Source: Apophysomyces variabilis (lineage: Eukaryota > Mucoromycota > Mucoromycetes > Mucorales > Mucoraceae). From it: a stretch of DNA of 64,000 nt. The number at the start of each line of letters is the position of its first letter. Positions within the stretch are counted from its first letter, which is position 1. Location: assembly GCA_002749535.1 (NCBI GenBank), contig MZZL01000394.1, forward strand, positions 590,443 through 654,442, given 5' to 3'. A program made the translations under genes and the position numbers. Under the pieces are notes generated by a model. It had not been told where the DNA came from and ran no database searches. It saw only the letters and a list, made by a program, of their open reading frames with translations. Shown here piece by piece: positions 32,916 through 45,863 of the stretch.

Positions 32916-33215
32916 TGTTATCGTCATATGCTAAGCTGGAATACCAATGGCCAGGTAATAACAGAAATAATGATAGAGGATTTGCAAGATAATAAAATAG
33001 ATGGTTATGATCTTTATTTTGCTTCTACTTCTAAGATATATATACTATATTATTTTCTAAGAGCTGACTGTTAATGAGTTATAAAGACTTCTGTTCTTGC
33101 ATAACGATACTTGTCATGACTTACATTGAGAGCATTTGACGCATGGTGAAGAAAGGTAGTACTAACGTACTTCAAAAGAGGCAAAAAGGTGACATAGTAG
33201 AAAAGTGCTATGACA
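32916..33215 (-). repeat. Gypsy-3 3' LTR
   Basis: 300 bp; same length as its partner, and differences between the two are mostly transitions. Confidence 0.9.
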
Positions 33216-36200
33216 TTATTCCTCCCTAAAAATGTTGTTCATCCTCGAACAATAAAGAAAGCTATATGTCTTATATATGTTAGCAATCAGCAGCATGAGA
33301 AGCCGTAGGATTGTACCATGGGTCAGAGGGAGAGTTGTCAGAATGGATAGGTTGCAATCGGTTAGTGTGCACCCAGGACGAGTAAGTCTTACCCTCAAGA
33401 TCCTTGAGCTTGTAGATATTAGTGTCATAGTTGGCGTCAATGATAACATAAGGTCCTTTCCAATTGTACTCGAGACTAAGCTTGTTTTCATGTTACATGA
33501 GTACATGGTCACTGATCTGGAAAACTTGATGTCACATAATGGAGTCTCATATGGTCTTGTCTTTTTGTGCATTTTGATGTAAGCGTTCAGCAGCAATTTC
33601 TCAGGCTTCTCAGAGTCAAATAATATCAGTTTTGTAGGCATTGACAGGGATTTTTGGATCATCAGGGGCATCAATATGGACGAATGGTCAAAGGATATCG
33701 CCAGGTAAGGAAGGCTCTGTGCCATACACTAAGTAGAAAGGACTAAGGCCCATTGTACGATGCTTGCAAATTCAACATGCAAAAACAGATTTGTCTAGAT
33801 ATTCATCCCATCAAGAAATTGCGCCATTAACATATTTTCATAGCATTTGTTTGAGGATTCCATTGGTGCATTCACATTTACCGTTTGACCTAGGGTAGAA
33901 AGCTAATGTGAATTGATGATGGATCTTGACATGACTGAGGTACATTTTTAGGATCTTAGACATAAAGTTGGGTCTGCAATCAGTAACCAGCTCTGCAGGA
34001 CATCCAAATTGCAATATGATTTCTTCAAAGATAAAGTTGGCAATGGCTTGACCAGTAGCATCCAGAATGGCATGGGCAATAGTCCAGTTGATGGTGTAGT
34101 CTACAGCAATAAAGATCTATCAGTTTCCATTTTTGGTGATGAGTAGCTCTCTAATAAAATCAAGATGCCAATGTGAGAACACCGGAGGGACATTCAAAGG
34201 CTTCATTGGGGTATGATGAGTACTGTGGTCAGCTGGTGCTGCTAATTGACACTGTGGACAATCTCGAAGCCAATCTTGGATATCACTTTTCATGTTGGGC
34301 CACCACCAACGCTTCTTGATCACATCATAGACTGTCGAGTTACCAGTATGGCCAAAACCTGTATGATAATGCCATACAATTTCTGCGTAATGAGCGAACA
34401 GTGCAAATCGGATTTCCTAAACAGTATCACCAAACTTGACTTTGTGGAACACTTGACCACCACGGATTATGAACTTATCATGATGTTGGATCAAGAGGTC
34501 CTTGTATATAGCCAGCCAGTCTTCATCCGTGTGCACATAAAACTTAGGCCAATCTGAATCTTGGATTGACTTCACCATATAGAGGTAATCAGGCTCCATA
34601 GAAACTTCATCCAGGTTGCAATCAGGATCATCTCATCGAGAAAGCACATCTGGGATGTGGTTGTCACGTCCAGGCTTATACTGAATGTCAGAATCAAACA
34701 ATTCTAGTTCTGCCATCCACCATGTCAAACAAGGCATAGGTTTTGTTTGTGTTCAGAAGTAATGTAATAGGTTGTGATCTGTGTATATGATATATGACTG
34801 TCCCTTGACAAAACAGCGCCAAGTCTGTAAAGCATGCAAAATACCAAGTAGCTTCCATTCCTGGGCTGGATAATTCCTTTCAGCCGTCGATAACTTCTTT
34901 GATTCAAAAGCCAATGGATGCATTAAGCCATCTTCGCCTTCCTGCAGTAGTACCGCACTGACACCATAATCTAATGCATCAGTCTCAATCACGTATGGTA
35001 GATCAGAATTGGGTGGCAGTAGGACAGAGGCGTTCACTATTTGAGATTTGATTTCTTCAAATGCAGCTCAACACTCTGCAGTCTAGGTTATCTCACGTTT
35101 CTTGGCACCAGTACCTTTCATTAAGTCTGTAAGAGGAGATGCAAGCAAGGAGAAATCTTATATAAAACGTCTATAGTGTGAACCCAAACCAACGAACTGC
35201 TAAACTCTTGCATATTATGAGGGATTAGCCAGTCCTGAATAGCCTTGACTTTTTCTGCAGAAGGTAAAATGCCTTTAGCTGAAACCTGGAATCCCATGAA
35301 CTGTAATTCAGTCTTGTAAAATTCATACTTCTTAAGATTCGCCACCAACTGAGCCTTACAAAGGGCATCTAGCATATGTCAAATATGTTCTTGATGTTCT
35401 TCTTCAGTCTTGCTATATATAAGAATATCGTCCAGATAAACCAGTGCAAACTTGTCTAAGCACTCCCCCAACACTGAGTTCATGAGCTTTTAGAACGTAG
35501 GAGGCATGTTGGTAAGACCAAAAGGAAGAACCAAAAACTCATATGACCTGTAGCATATGTTAAAAGCCATTTTCAGTATGTCTTCTTCACGAATCTGAAC
35601 CTGATGATACCTGCTCTTTAAGTCAATACTTGAAAAGTACTTGGCACCACTGAGACATTCGAGGCATTTATTGATCGTAGGTAGAGGATGTGAGTTTCAT
35701 TGCATGACTCTGTTAATGGCACAGTAGTCTACACACATACATATGGATCCATCTTTTTTTCAAACAAATAGCACTGGCGCTCCCCATGGTGATGAGCTGA
35801 GTCAGATAAGACATAGATTCAACAACTTCTTGAGCTGCTTTCATAACTCATCAAGTTCCAAGGCACTCATCTTGTAAGGTGGTCGATTGATAGGGTTAGC
35901 ATTACTAGTATTGATTATATGTGCTACCTCTCGTAATGGCAGTAATCTAGGTAATTTGTCTTGAAAAACCTCCAGGAAATCCTTGACTAGTTCTTGAACT
36001 CTGATAGATACAGGACCCTGTTTATCCTTCAGATCTGGTTGGATATAACCAAGGAACATAGCTTCAATATCCTTATTTTATTCTATACGTTGCATTTGAT
36101 GATGGGATATCAGATATGCCAGTTCAGGGTCTTGTCGTTTGTATTTTAGTTTGATCATGTATTCACGATCGACTACCTTGATTTTCTAAGTGTCCTGGTC

Positions 36201-36548
36201 CCAGTCAAGCATAGGTTTTGTGCGTTTAATCTAATCATGACCAAGGATAAGATCAAACTTGGTGTCCAAGACATATGCAGATACATTGTAGATATATCCT
36301 CCCACATTCAAACACAAGGTTACCTGCTTGGTGATATTGAATTTGTGTCCTCCAGCTGTTTCTACTTGTTGACTAAAGACTGCTTTGGTAGGAAGGTTCT
36401 TGATGATGTGCGATGACACATATGTGCCAGATGCTCCACTGTCCAATAATACTTCGCAATCAACACCATTACAGACCATGTTGTACAGAGGCAAATTGGT
36501 ATTGTTTATTGCATTTAAACTTTGAATGTATCTAACATCGCCTTCCAC
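33216..36548 (-). pseudogene. Gypsy-3 pol polyprotein (many stops)
   Basis: Protease VLLDSGASGTYVS (Asp about 36442) is intact in its motif, followed by TKFDLILGHD. Reverse transcriptase lies between 36059 and 35121, with SRYHQVQI-like sequence and a YLDD catalytic box at about 35430. RNase H at 35037-34753 carries IETDALDYGVSAVLLQ and YTDHNLLHY. Integrase at 34323-33700 has CPQCQLAAPADHSTHH, a VDYTINW-type first Asp and an NGKCE-type Glu region. The C-terminal segment near 33450 has LEYNWKGPYVIIDANY. The frame is broken in at least ten places. The protein is closer to Gypsy-2 and Gypsy-4 than to Gypsy-1, judged by the shared HxxPMKPLxVPPxFxxWHLDFI region. Confidence 0.83.
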
Positions 36549-36689
36549 ATCTGTTTGGTTACTTGTCAGATTTAGATTTTCTTCATCTTCCTCCAGTTCA
36601 ATGAGTGGTGGATCCTTGCTATCTTCTGTGGCAATGACATTGAGGGATTGTTGTTTTGAGCATGAAGGAACTCCCTCTAATCCTGAAGC

Positions 36690-37906
36690 GCTTGTTCTTT
36701 TAAATCATCCTCTTGATTCTGATTCTTGTTTCTGATACTGGGTGCATGACTTGTCATCAACAGTGACGAGCAGTTGCGCGCAATGTGTCCTTTTCCCCTG
36801 CAATTGTAGCAAGTGAAAGATGTCACGTTCTGGTCCAAGAACTTCTTTGTTTGTTGCCAATCAAAGCTTTTCTGATTTTTGTTAAAATAGCCTTGACGGT
36901 GACCATTGTTGTTGCAGTATGGTTGCTAGTGTGTCCAGATCACATTGAGCTCCATAGGTGTTGGTCTGGTTTGTTGAGCTGAATAGTATGCTGCTCTTCC
37001 ACCCACAGAACGATTCATTGGCCCTTCTATTCCTTGAGCAAAATCCCAAGCAGACTCAAAAGCCTCCACTGCATTGTATGCTTCCATAAGTGTCTTAGGT
37101 CGACTCAGTAACACTTGTAAACGTGCATCATACTTGAGACCTTGGACAAATTGATGGGCCACATCTTCATTGAACATGTCAGGCAGGTCCAACATAATAT
37201 CCTGAAAGGCAACGATGTAGTCATGAATAGTGCCTGTTTGTTGCAAGTTCTGGAGACGTTGTTGAGCCAGCTGAGTGGCATTGCTAGGCTTGAACTCCCT
37301 TCTAAACATTTCCTTGAAATCTGGCCACGTTCTTGAGATAAGTGATAACCTAGTGATCTTGTTCATGTTTGATTCTAGATACCACCACCAGGTCACCACT
37401 GCATCTCTGAGGAGCATGGATGCATATAGGACTCGTTGTTCATCATTGAAGCTGTTGAAGTCGCCATGTTTTTCCACTATATGCAACCACGCCTCGATAG
37501 TGGCTGACACTCGTTCACCCCAGAAGACATCTGGCTGTACTGGCTTGACTGTTCATGGTAAACTTGTACCATTACTGTTGTTCAACTTGGATTCTTCTCT
37601 CAGGGCCTTGATTTCTTCTTGTTGTGCCTTGATCTGCTCCAGCATAGAGTGCATCGTAGCCATCATTACTTGTTGGTCCATATTTTTCTTCTTGTATAAT
37701 TTTTGGAATTGCTGACTTAATCTTCTTGCTTTTTCTTCTAGTGCTCTTAGGTTTGTTTCCAAAAATTGCTTTCAACTTTCTTCTGGTATTTCAATCTGCT
37801 TGATGTTTGACTTGTATAACGCATGATATTCTTCTGGTAAACTTTGAAGGACAAATTTTTGGATTACAAACTGTTTCTGTTGCTCAATGGAAAAATTGCT
37901 TGACAT
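36690..37906 (-). pseudogene. Gypsy-3 gag protein (several stops)
   Basis: Start ATG 37906-37904 (MSSNFSIEQQKQF). The first 110 residues include a Lys/Glu-rich predicted coiled coil (NLRALEEKARRLSQQFQKLY). Then come VSATIEAWLHIVEKHGDF and MLLRDAVVTWWWYLES, the capsid-like part, and a complete zinc knuckle CYNCRGKGHIARNC at about 36810. Stops at about 37770, 37553 and 36926 interrupt one continuous frame. Confidence 0.82.
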
Positions 37907-37917
37907 CAGCTACCAAA

Positions 37918-38217
37918 TGTCGTCGTCATACGCTGAGCTAGAATACCAATGGCCAGGTAATAATGGAAACAATGATAGAGGATTTGTAAGATAATAAAAT
38001 AGATGGTTATGATCTTTATTTTGCTTCTACTTCTAAGATATATATACTATGTTATTTTCTAAGAGCTGACTGTTGGTGAGTCATGAAGACTTCTGTTCTT
38101 GCATAATGATACTTGTCATGACTCACATTGAGAGCATTTAACGCATGGTGAAGAAAGGTAGTACTAACGTACTCCAAAAGAGGCAAAAAGGTGACACAGC
38201 AGAAAAGTGCTATGACA
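37918..38217 (-). repeat. Gypsy-3 5' LTR
   Basis: 300 bp partner of 32916-33215. Confidence 0.9.
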
Positions 38218-38219
38218 CA

Positions 38220-41200
38220 TGTCAATTGTTGTATCATTACTTGAATCTGATATAACAGACAAGATTTCCAAAGTAAGATAGACTATCAAAAACTCCCTTT
38301 TTATTTTGATGCCATTCTTCTTAATTTATAGTTGTCTAGACTTGGAGCATTATTCATACTATAAAACCTATAGAGTACTGATATTGAAAGTGAAACTAAA
38401 AATCTAAGAGTATATGACAATATTCCCTCTATAGAATTTTGTTTGACCTTGAACAATGGGTGAACACAGAGTATACAAGGAGTATGAAACAAAGAAGTAG
38501 AAAAAGTTTAGGAATCAGGTTGACCAGAGTAAAGAGTGTAAGACACTTATGGGATATACCAAGGTTGATCACATGTCTAGTTAGTAACAATTGCAGGTTG
38601 AAGACGATCTGTGTGTACCCATGATGCATATTCCTTGCCATTGATCTCATGAATGTGATAAATGTCATTGTTAAAGTTGCAATCCAAAACAATGTATGGG
38701 CCCATCTATGAATACTCGAGACCTTTTTTGCTTTCATGCCTTAAAAGCACTATGTCACCTATGTCAAAGATTTGGGTCTCTGTGCATAATGCATCATCTC
38801 AGCATTTTTTGTCTTGAGTTGCATTTCTCTGTAACCTGGTTTCAGCGAGGCGATGAGCTTCCTATAATTTTTGAAGATAGGTTAATACATCATCAGCCAA
38901 CAGTTCTGATATAGGTTCCTTATTATTCAGTCTGATCCACAGGCAAATAGGGTCTTCTAGGAGTTTAGGTTCTCAACTATATGTTAGATAAAATGGGCTA
39001 AATTTTGTGGTTTGATGCCTTCATATATGACAGGCCCATAGAGCTGTATTCAAATATTGATCCCAAGAGTATATATCACCGTTGGCATATTTCTTGAGCA
39101 TTGTTTTTAAGGTCTTATTCAGTTGTTCACATTTTCCATTTGTCCATAGGTGAAAGGCAGACGTGAGTGTATGGTTAGTTTTTAGCAATTGGATGTATTG
39201 AGCTACTATATTTAACATAAAATTTATGCTGCAATTGGTAAGAATTTCATCTAAACAACTGAAACGCATGACAATTTCTTCATAGATAAACTTAACGATC
39301 TCTTTTCCAGTTGCTTTAGACATTGCGCATGCTATTGGCCAATTGGTTGAATAGTCTACTGCTACTAATATCCAACGATTCCCATCAGCTGTCATTGGCA
39401 ATTTACCAATGAAATTGAGGTGCCACTGAGAGAACGCAGCCAGAACATCTAGAGTATGCATGAGGGCTTTATGTTGTTGTCAATCCTCATTAGCTGAGAG
39501 TTGGCATTGCTGGCAAGTCTTTATCTATTGCTGAATATCATTCTGCATACCAGGCTACCACCAACGCATTCTCATAACCTTGTATAATGTGCTGACGCCA
39601 GTGTGACTGAATCTTTTGTGAAAATCTTCAACCAAGTTGGCTTGTTATGCAAAGACCACATAGCATAATTTGTAAGGTGTTGTAGAGGTTAGTTTGTAGT
39701 ATATCATTTGATTTTGGACCATAAATTGGTGTTTGTGCTTTTCCAGTTTTGCTTTAATCTTATCTGGCCAGTCGTCAGGATCTCTTGTGTAAAAGCATGG
39801 CTAGTCATTAAGAGGATCTGTACTTGTTTCTTCTATTAGCATATATAAATACTGCGGTTCAATGTTTACAGTAGCAGGCTCACATTCAGGTCTTCCCACC
39901 TGAGAAAGTAGATCAGAGACTGTGTTTTCAGTCTTTAGCCAATATTAAATATTGGGATCAAAAGACTCAATGTTGTTCAATTAGCAGATAAGCTGTTCAG
40001 TGAGTTTTTTTTGTGTGCGCAAGTGTTTTAAAGATAAATGATCAATGTAAACAACGTAATTATGTTCTATCCTGTCAATGAAGCATTGCCAGGTGCGTAA
40101 GGCATGAAGAACAGCAAGCAGCTCACGTTCTTGTGCTGGGTATAGTCTCTCAGTCTGAGACAGCTTTCTTGATTCATATATGATAGGACACCAGTTACTC
40201 TGACAATTTTGCTGAAGTAGTATGGCGCCAATTCTATAATCTGAAGCATCAGTCTCAATGCAGAATGATTTATTCATATTGGGAGCCTGCAAAACTGGGG
40301 CATCTGTAAGTTTACTTTTGAGAAGCTGGAAGCTATGCTGGTATTCCTGAGTCTATTCTATGGTGCGCTGTTTGTGTTCTGTTCCTCTTGTCAGATTGGT
40401 AATGGGTGCAGCAATGGAGGCAAAACTAGGAATGAACTGGCGGTAATGCTGGGCTAGGCCAATAAACTGCCTAACTTCCTGAACGTTCTTTAGAATGGGT
40501 CATTCTTCTACTGCTTTAACCTTGTCCTTAGAAGGAAGGATACCTCTCTTTGAGATCTCAAATCCTAGAAAAGACAGCTGTCATTTACCAAATGTGCATT
40601 TGCTTGGATTGGCAATTAACTGCACGTCTTATAGTTTCTGTAATATATAGCATACATGTTCTTTATATTCTTCCATTGTTTGACTGAAAATAAGGATGTC
40701 ATCCAAGTAAACTAGGGCAAATTTATCAAGACAGTCTTTGAGAACTGTATTTATTAGGCGTTGAAATGTCAGGGGCGCATTGATTAGACTGAAAGGTAAC
40801 ACCAAAAATTCAAATTGATTATACTGCGTGTTAAAAGCTGTTTTAGGTACATTGCTAGCTTGTATCTGTACTTGATGGTAACCAGATTTGAGATCTAGAG
40901 ACAAAAAGATGCAGGCGTCCTGAATTTGGTCCAGACATTCGTCTATTCTTGGTAACAGATGGTTGTTGTGAATAGTAACCTTATTTAATGCATGATAGTC
41001 CATGCACATCTGTAGTTTACCATTCTTTTTGCAGACAAATAGCACTGGAGCGCCCCAGGATGATGAGCTTAGTTGAATGTGACCTTTGTTTAGTAATTCT
41101 TTGAGCTGTCATTGCAATTCGTCCAGCTCATATGGGCTCATTTTATAAGATGTTCGATTAACAAAGGTAGCATCTTATGTATTAATCACATGTTGTACAT

Positions 41201-41297
41201 CGCGATCTAGGAGAAGACTTGTAATATCATCAGCAAAGACTTCTTGGAATTCACTAATCAAATTTTGCACCCATTCTATATTGTTTAACTGTTCCTT
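38220..41297 (-). mobile_element. Gypsy-4, truncated Ty3/gypsy element
   Basis: A putative 3' LTR at 38220-38418 (TGTCAATTGTTG...GTATATGACA, about 199 bp) is followed by minus-strand pol. The 5' part of pol, gag and the 5' LTR are missing because the CACTA-3 end starts at 41298, and they do not reappear on the other side of CACTA-3. LTR limits are inferred from TG...CA ends and the position of the integrase end, since no second LTR is present. Confidence 0.75.
38430..41297 (-). pseudogene. Gypsy-4 pol fragment (RT-RNase H-integrase)
   Basis: Reverse transcriptase 41045-40629: CMDYHALNKVTIHN, LDLKSGYHQVQIQ and YLDDILIFSQ. RNase H 40292-39981: IETDASDYRIGAILLQQ and YIDHLSLKHL. Integrase 39461-39021: WHLNFIGKLPM, VDYSTNWPIA (first Asp present), then ILTNCSINF where the second catalytic Asp is Asn, again a G-to-A type change, and NGKCEQLN with the Glu. 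The protease end and RT start (SYKMSPYELDEL) reach the CACTA-3 junction. Stops occur throughout, so the element is dead. Confidence 0.83.
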
Positions 41298-41643
41298 CAC
41301 TATGACCACAGGGTCAACTAAAAGTAGTAATATTTACTACTTTTAGTAAATACTAAAGATGCCCTGTTAGTTATAAAGTAGTAAAAAAGTAGTAACTACT
41401 AAAATTCAACTACAATGATAAAGTAGTAGAAAAGTAGTAACCACTACAATTTTAGACAGTGATCAAGTAATTAAAAAGTAGTAACCACTAAATTTTAAGA
41501 CAGCGATCAAGTAGTTAAAAAGTAGTAACTACTAAATTTTTAGACAGCGATCAAGTAGTTAAAAAGTAGTGATTACTATAATTCATAGTAGTAGTAAAGT
41601 AGTAATAAAGTAGTGATGGTAAAGTACGTTTTATTGGATAAAA
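41298..41643. repeat. CACTA-3 left subterminal array and inner box
   Basis: CACTACTTTTAGT-type units at the end, then about three tandem copies of a roughly 50 bp unit containing GACAGCGATCAAGTAGTT and AAAAAGTAGTAACTACTAAA. The array stops at TTTTATTGGATAAAA (41629-41643), the exact reverse complement of the CACTA-2 box at 12146. Confidence 0.8.
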
Positions 41644-42638
41644 GAACCCATGTAATTATACTAAAAAAACTAGTCCTATATTTTTGTTTACATTTACTTA
41701 CCATGACCAGAAAAGAAAAATATGTGCAAATGCATTTTAACAAGGATAATAACCTTACAATGAGAACAACGATTAATAAATAGAGTTAACGTTGTCAGCC
41801 AAAAAGATTTTCAAAGTAAGCCTCATAGATAGCTGCAACACAAGGATCTTATGAAATACAAAAAGATGAGTAACTATAAACTATATGAAAAGGATCCTTT
41901 ACCTTATAGCCATAATAAAAGTGAGAACAGATTCCAAGTCATCTGTACAATAGTGATAAAGCAGTGATAATGCCGTTTACTGTGCAAAGCTTTATACTAG
42001 TATACTAAAAAAAGAGAGTGTTAAACTTTCAATTATAAGCATAGCAATAAGAAGTAAGCAACTCAATTACCTCAGTAAAACTGATTTTGAGTGCTGAAGC
42101 TGTACAGTGTTTTGTTTGGAATGAGGCGCAAAAGTGATAGTGATAGTTGAGTGTACTATAGAAGGTGTAAGAAGACGTTATAAGAAATAAATAAATTACC
42201 TATTGACTGACAAAAAGCACTATATAGAATGCCCATTAGTGCCAACACTAATTGCCTGTAGTATAGAGAGGTTAGCATGTACTTCATTAGACAATAGTAC
42301 CTATACAAACAATGTTAGAGTAGAATGAAGGAAAGTAATGACTTGCACGCCAAAAAAAAACTTTAACCAGTATTAGGAGAGACGAAAAGAAGAACAAAAG
42401 AAGAAAAAAAAAAACGATGGTGAGAACTTTTTACTTGGTTTTTTAAGTCGATCTTGACACAGATTTTTATTGGTTAAATAGTTCTTATATCTGACACAAC
42501 CTATTTTAAACTGTGGCCGCCTGTAACCTTATAGTTCTGAAATATAAGCAAGTGACTCTTTTACTGTTAGTCATTGCTTTGAGCAGAAAGTCTAACATAT
42601 GTTTATCAATAAGCATGCAATCAAGACATCACATTTAC
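41644..42638. other. CACTA-3 3' region of the accessory gene
   Basis: AT-rich and without a credible gene; it corresponds to 11085-12140 of CACTA-2 in position. Confidence 0.5.
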
Positions 42639-43592
42639 TTACCTGTTACGTTGATTATAAGCATTCTGCCATTTGCGCTTAATCAGACAATCTGCCCCCC
42701 AGTAGTTCTTGCAAAGGTCCAAAGGGACACCCATCTCTAGCGCCATTGCCTCCATAGTAAGATAAGCGGCTTTGTGCTTTTCACCTGGCACCTTGCTCCA
42801 GCTGTGTGTGGTCGCTGAGAAACCACACGCCACTTCTAGTTGCTGTAATACCGTTTGTGCCTTCTGTCCTAGATGCAGGTACTGGGATTGCAAGAATGAT
42901 ACTGGCGACCAAGGGTGCTCATGGCAGATAAGAAACCATAAGCTTTGAAGAATAGAGCTTTTTTCCTACTGTCTTTTGTGATCCCTCGCTTCTAACCAGT
43001 GCAGAGTGGACATATCCAAGTCAACAGGCAAGTGAGACTGTAACAGAATAGGTTGATTCCAAATATCTTTGGGAACTTAGCAGGAAGGGGGAGTTTCACC
43101 ACGAACAATTGCCATAGAAGTAGGGATCTTCACAGGTCGGGTCAGGTCAGGTTGAAGGTCAACCTGTATCTGATCCATTTATAAATGGATAACCTGTACC
43201 CAACCCGTTTATATGAGGCGGGTTGACAGGTCAGGTACAGGTCAACCAATAGTATTTAAGGATACGAATATAGTTAAGCACTTTGACGTTTGTGTAATAA
43301 AAAGTACGTTGTAAAACGCAGCAATAGTTTATTTGTAGCCTTGCAAAATATAGCAGAAACAAGTAAGGAAAAAAGAAGGGAATTTTTTTTGTAAATTAAA
43401 GTGGTAATGTCATATGATGGTATGATGTTGTAATGGTGCAATGGCATCTGTTGAAAGGATGGTCAAAGTAAAAGAAGTATATTTATTTTCCAACAAAGGT
43501 TTTAAAGCAAGGCATAAGAGAGAAAGGTGTTAAAGTAAAAATAAAAGCAAAGGGGACAGAATTTTTTGGGGACTGTAAAAAGCTTTCTTGTT

Positions 43593-45863
43593 TTATTTTT
43601 CTTCACAAAAACTTTTTTCTTGGCCATTTAACGCCTTTTGCCAAGAGTCAACCAACACTAATTGCTGAAGTGATTCCTGCAACAAACGATTGCGTTCAAA
43701 TGGTATAAAAAACTTTGCTCGTAAAAAGCATCGTTCTGATGGTACTGATGTTGCCAGCACTGCTAGGTATCGTAATGCCATTCCAGACAACTCTTTCCAC
43801 TGCGTGCTACGACTCTTCCAGTACTCCAGTGCTTGCGTTGATTCTGCGAACGTCCCTTCTGCAATGTACTCACTCAACTGATCGCTGGGCGCCTTTGGCT
43901 TGAACAATTGAATCTTCTTTTGCGGCATTTCATTTGATGGCACATTAAGCTTTGGACGAAAAGCTTCTTTCCAAACCGCTTGCACCGCATGCTTTGATTG
44001 CACGATCCATTCCATTGGCCATTCAATGTCACTCCACCATTGGTACTTTGCATGTGGATCAAGAGCTGTTGCAATGGAGTAGACCGGTGCAGTACTTCTA
44101 CTATAATATTCCTTCAACTTGGAATGAGCAAAGTCAGTAGCAAGAGCAATAGTTGGGAACGTCTAATGAACGTAAAAGTTAGTAAGTGTTTGTGATAGTA
44201 CTTTTGAACTTGTATTTCTTACTGCCATTTTTTCTTCTTTGTATTTTTCCACATGGTTGAACAACCAGTTATACACAGGTATGGTACTGTTTATCGTCAG
44301 ATACAATGCACCTGAGAGTTCTGAAGTAAACGTATCAAAGCTAGAAAGTAGATTCTGAACTTCTTCAACGCACTGCCAATCTTCTGAAGAAAGTCCATAA
44401 GCGGACACTTCACTTGAGGTTTGCCAAACATCGTTATATACTTTTTGCTGCTCATGTGCTCTTTGGAGCATCATAAAGATAGAGTTCCAGCGTGTCTTGA
44501 TATCCATAATCAATTCTTTGCTTGCTAGACTGTTGGCAGTATAATACCATTTGTACATTTCTCTTCTTTGTGGTGAAGATCTAATCTTGATGATACCATG
44601 ACGAAGACGTTGGATAATGTTACCTACAAGATAAGTTCAGTTACTATTGGTATGTATTTTTGTAACAGTAATGCTTACCAACAGAATTGCTAATAGTATT
44701 CTCATTTCCATTAACAGTTTGATCACCATTCAAATCATCATTGGCCTCTGCTAGCAATCCATCTTTTATAACTGATTGTGCTGCCAAATTGATAATATGT
44801 TCAATGCAAGAGATGCGATTTTCATCCGCCTTGAAGATGCCACTTCCAACTAACGTTTCCAATTCTCTTGCCATTGCGATCATGCTGGATGCATTGTCTG
44901 TTGTTATGAAAAACGGTTTTGAGGTAAGATCAAATTTAGCTAACACCATCATGATTGTCTGAGCCATGTTTGATCCAGAATGAGGGCCGTTGAGAGGTTC
45001 AAATCCGATAACGATCGATTGTTGCTTCCAGTTTGAATCAATCCAGTGTGCTGTTATCCCAAGGAATGCATCTCTAAGATCACTTGTCCAACCGTCAACC
45101 GTGTATGACATGTAAGGCTGATCCTTCAGAAGATCGGTTATTTGTTGCTGATACTGTTCATAGTATTTCTGGTGATCACGTTTGATAGTAGATGCACTAG
45201 GAAGTTTTAGGCTGGCAAGATCAGGAGCGCTATGAGCGAGATAAAGGAGTTCTTGCAACGTTTGATGGGAAACAGACGTGTATGGAGAGGCGGTAGATAT
45301 CATATCAGCAACAAGGATTTGCCGAAACTTTTCTTTGCTGAAAATTGATTTTTGGACCGTTCTATCAGCGTTGGTAAAGTACATATTGAGAGGTCCATTG
45401 AAAAGAGGAATAGAACCAGCACTAGCAGCAAGAGAATCCTTGGAAATTTTATGCTTAGATAAAAGATGTCTGATTACGTTGCCAGTAGATCCATCACCGC
45501 TGGCAAACTCATGGTTACAACGACTGCCAGAACGACTAACGTAGTTGCAAACGATCTTGTTAACACCTCCAACTTTTTGCTAGGTTGCCCAATTGTTTAC
45601 AAAGATCCAGCTGGTTGGAGTCCTTTGCTTCTTGTTTGGTGGGGCAGGTCACGAACTGTCATCAACGTTTGCTTCAATCGACATATATGACTCTTGTCTT
45701 GAAAGTTCAGCATCTGATCCAGCGTCCTCAATTTCTGTCACCATAGTGGACAACATATCCTGTATACAATTAGATATAGCTAAGAAGGTATATTACTTAC
45801 ATCAGTCAATTCAGAAGCTTGACGTTGAGCATTGGTCGAGCTTTCAGCGAATGAATATTGCAT
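43593..45863 (-). pseudogene. hAT-1 transposase, nearly intact (two stops)
   Basis: Start ATG 45863-45861 (MQYSFAESSTNAQ). Two clean introns follow: GTAAGTAATAT...TATACAG near 45800-45760 and GTAAGCATTAC...CTTGTAG near 44685-44630. A BED-type finger is visible in VCNYVSRSGSRCNHEF plus RHLLSKH. The catalytic region holds YMSYTVDGWTSDL and FFITTDNASSM (Asp residues), CIEHIINLAAQ, and DIKTRWNSIFMML. The C-terminal hAT dimerisation domain has YWKSRSTQWKELSGMALRYL and TSVPSERCFLRAKFF. It catalyses excision and insertion in the nucleus. TGA at 45649-45651 fits a CGA-to-TGA change and TAG at 44163-44165 a CAG-to-TAG change; otherwise the frame is complete, making this the youngest-looking transposase gene here. 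Confidence 0.88.

Larger units (their letters stand above)
32916..38217 (-). mobile_element. Gypsy-3, full-length Ty3/gypsy retrotransposon
   Basis: Two 300 bp LTRs (32916-33215 and 37918-38217) flank minus-strand gag and pol. The LTR reads TGTCATAGCAC... in the sense direction. TTTGGTAGCTGATGTC next to the 5' LTR is the likely primer site and shares TTGGTAGCTGATG with Gypsy-2; the gag ATG starts inside it. It sits tail to tail with Gypsy-2 (3 bp apart) and 2 bp from the Gypsy-4 LTR. No perfect 5 bp target duplication is seen. Confidence 0.9.

Noticed and set aside
43690..44195. Plus-strand frames opposite the hAT-1 transposase
   Set aside because: Antisense shadows of the spliced transposase gene, which has clear domains and splice sites on the minus strand.
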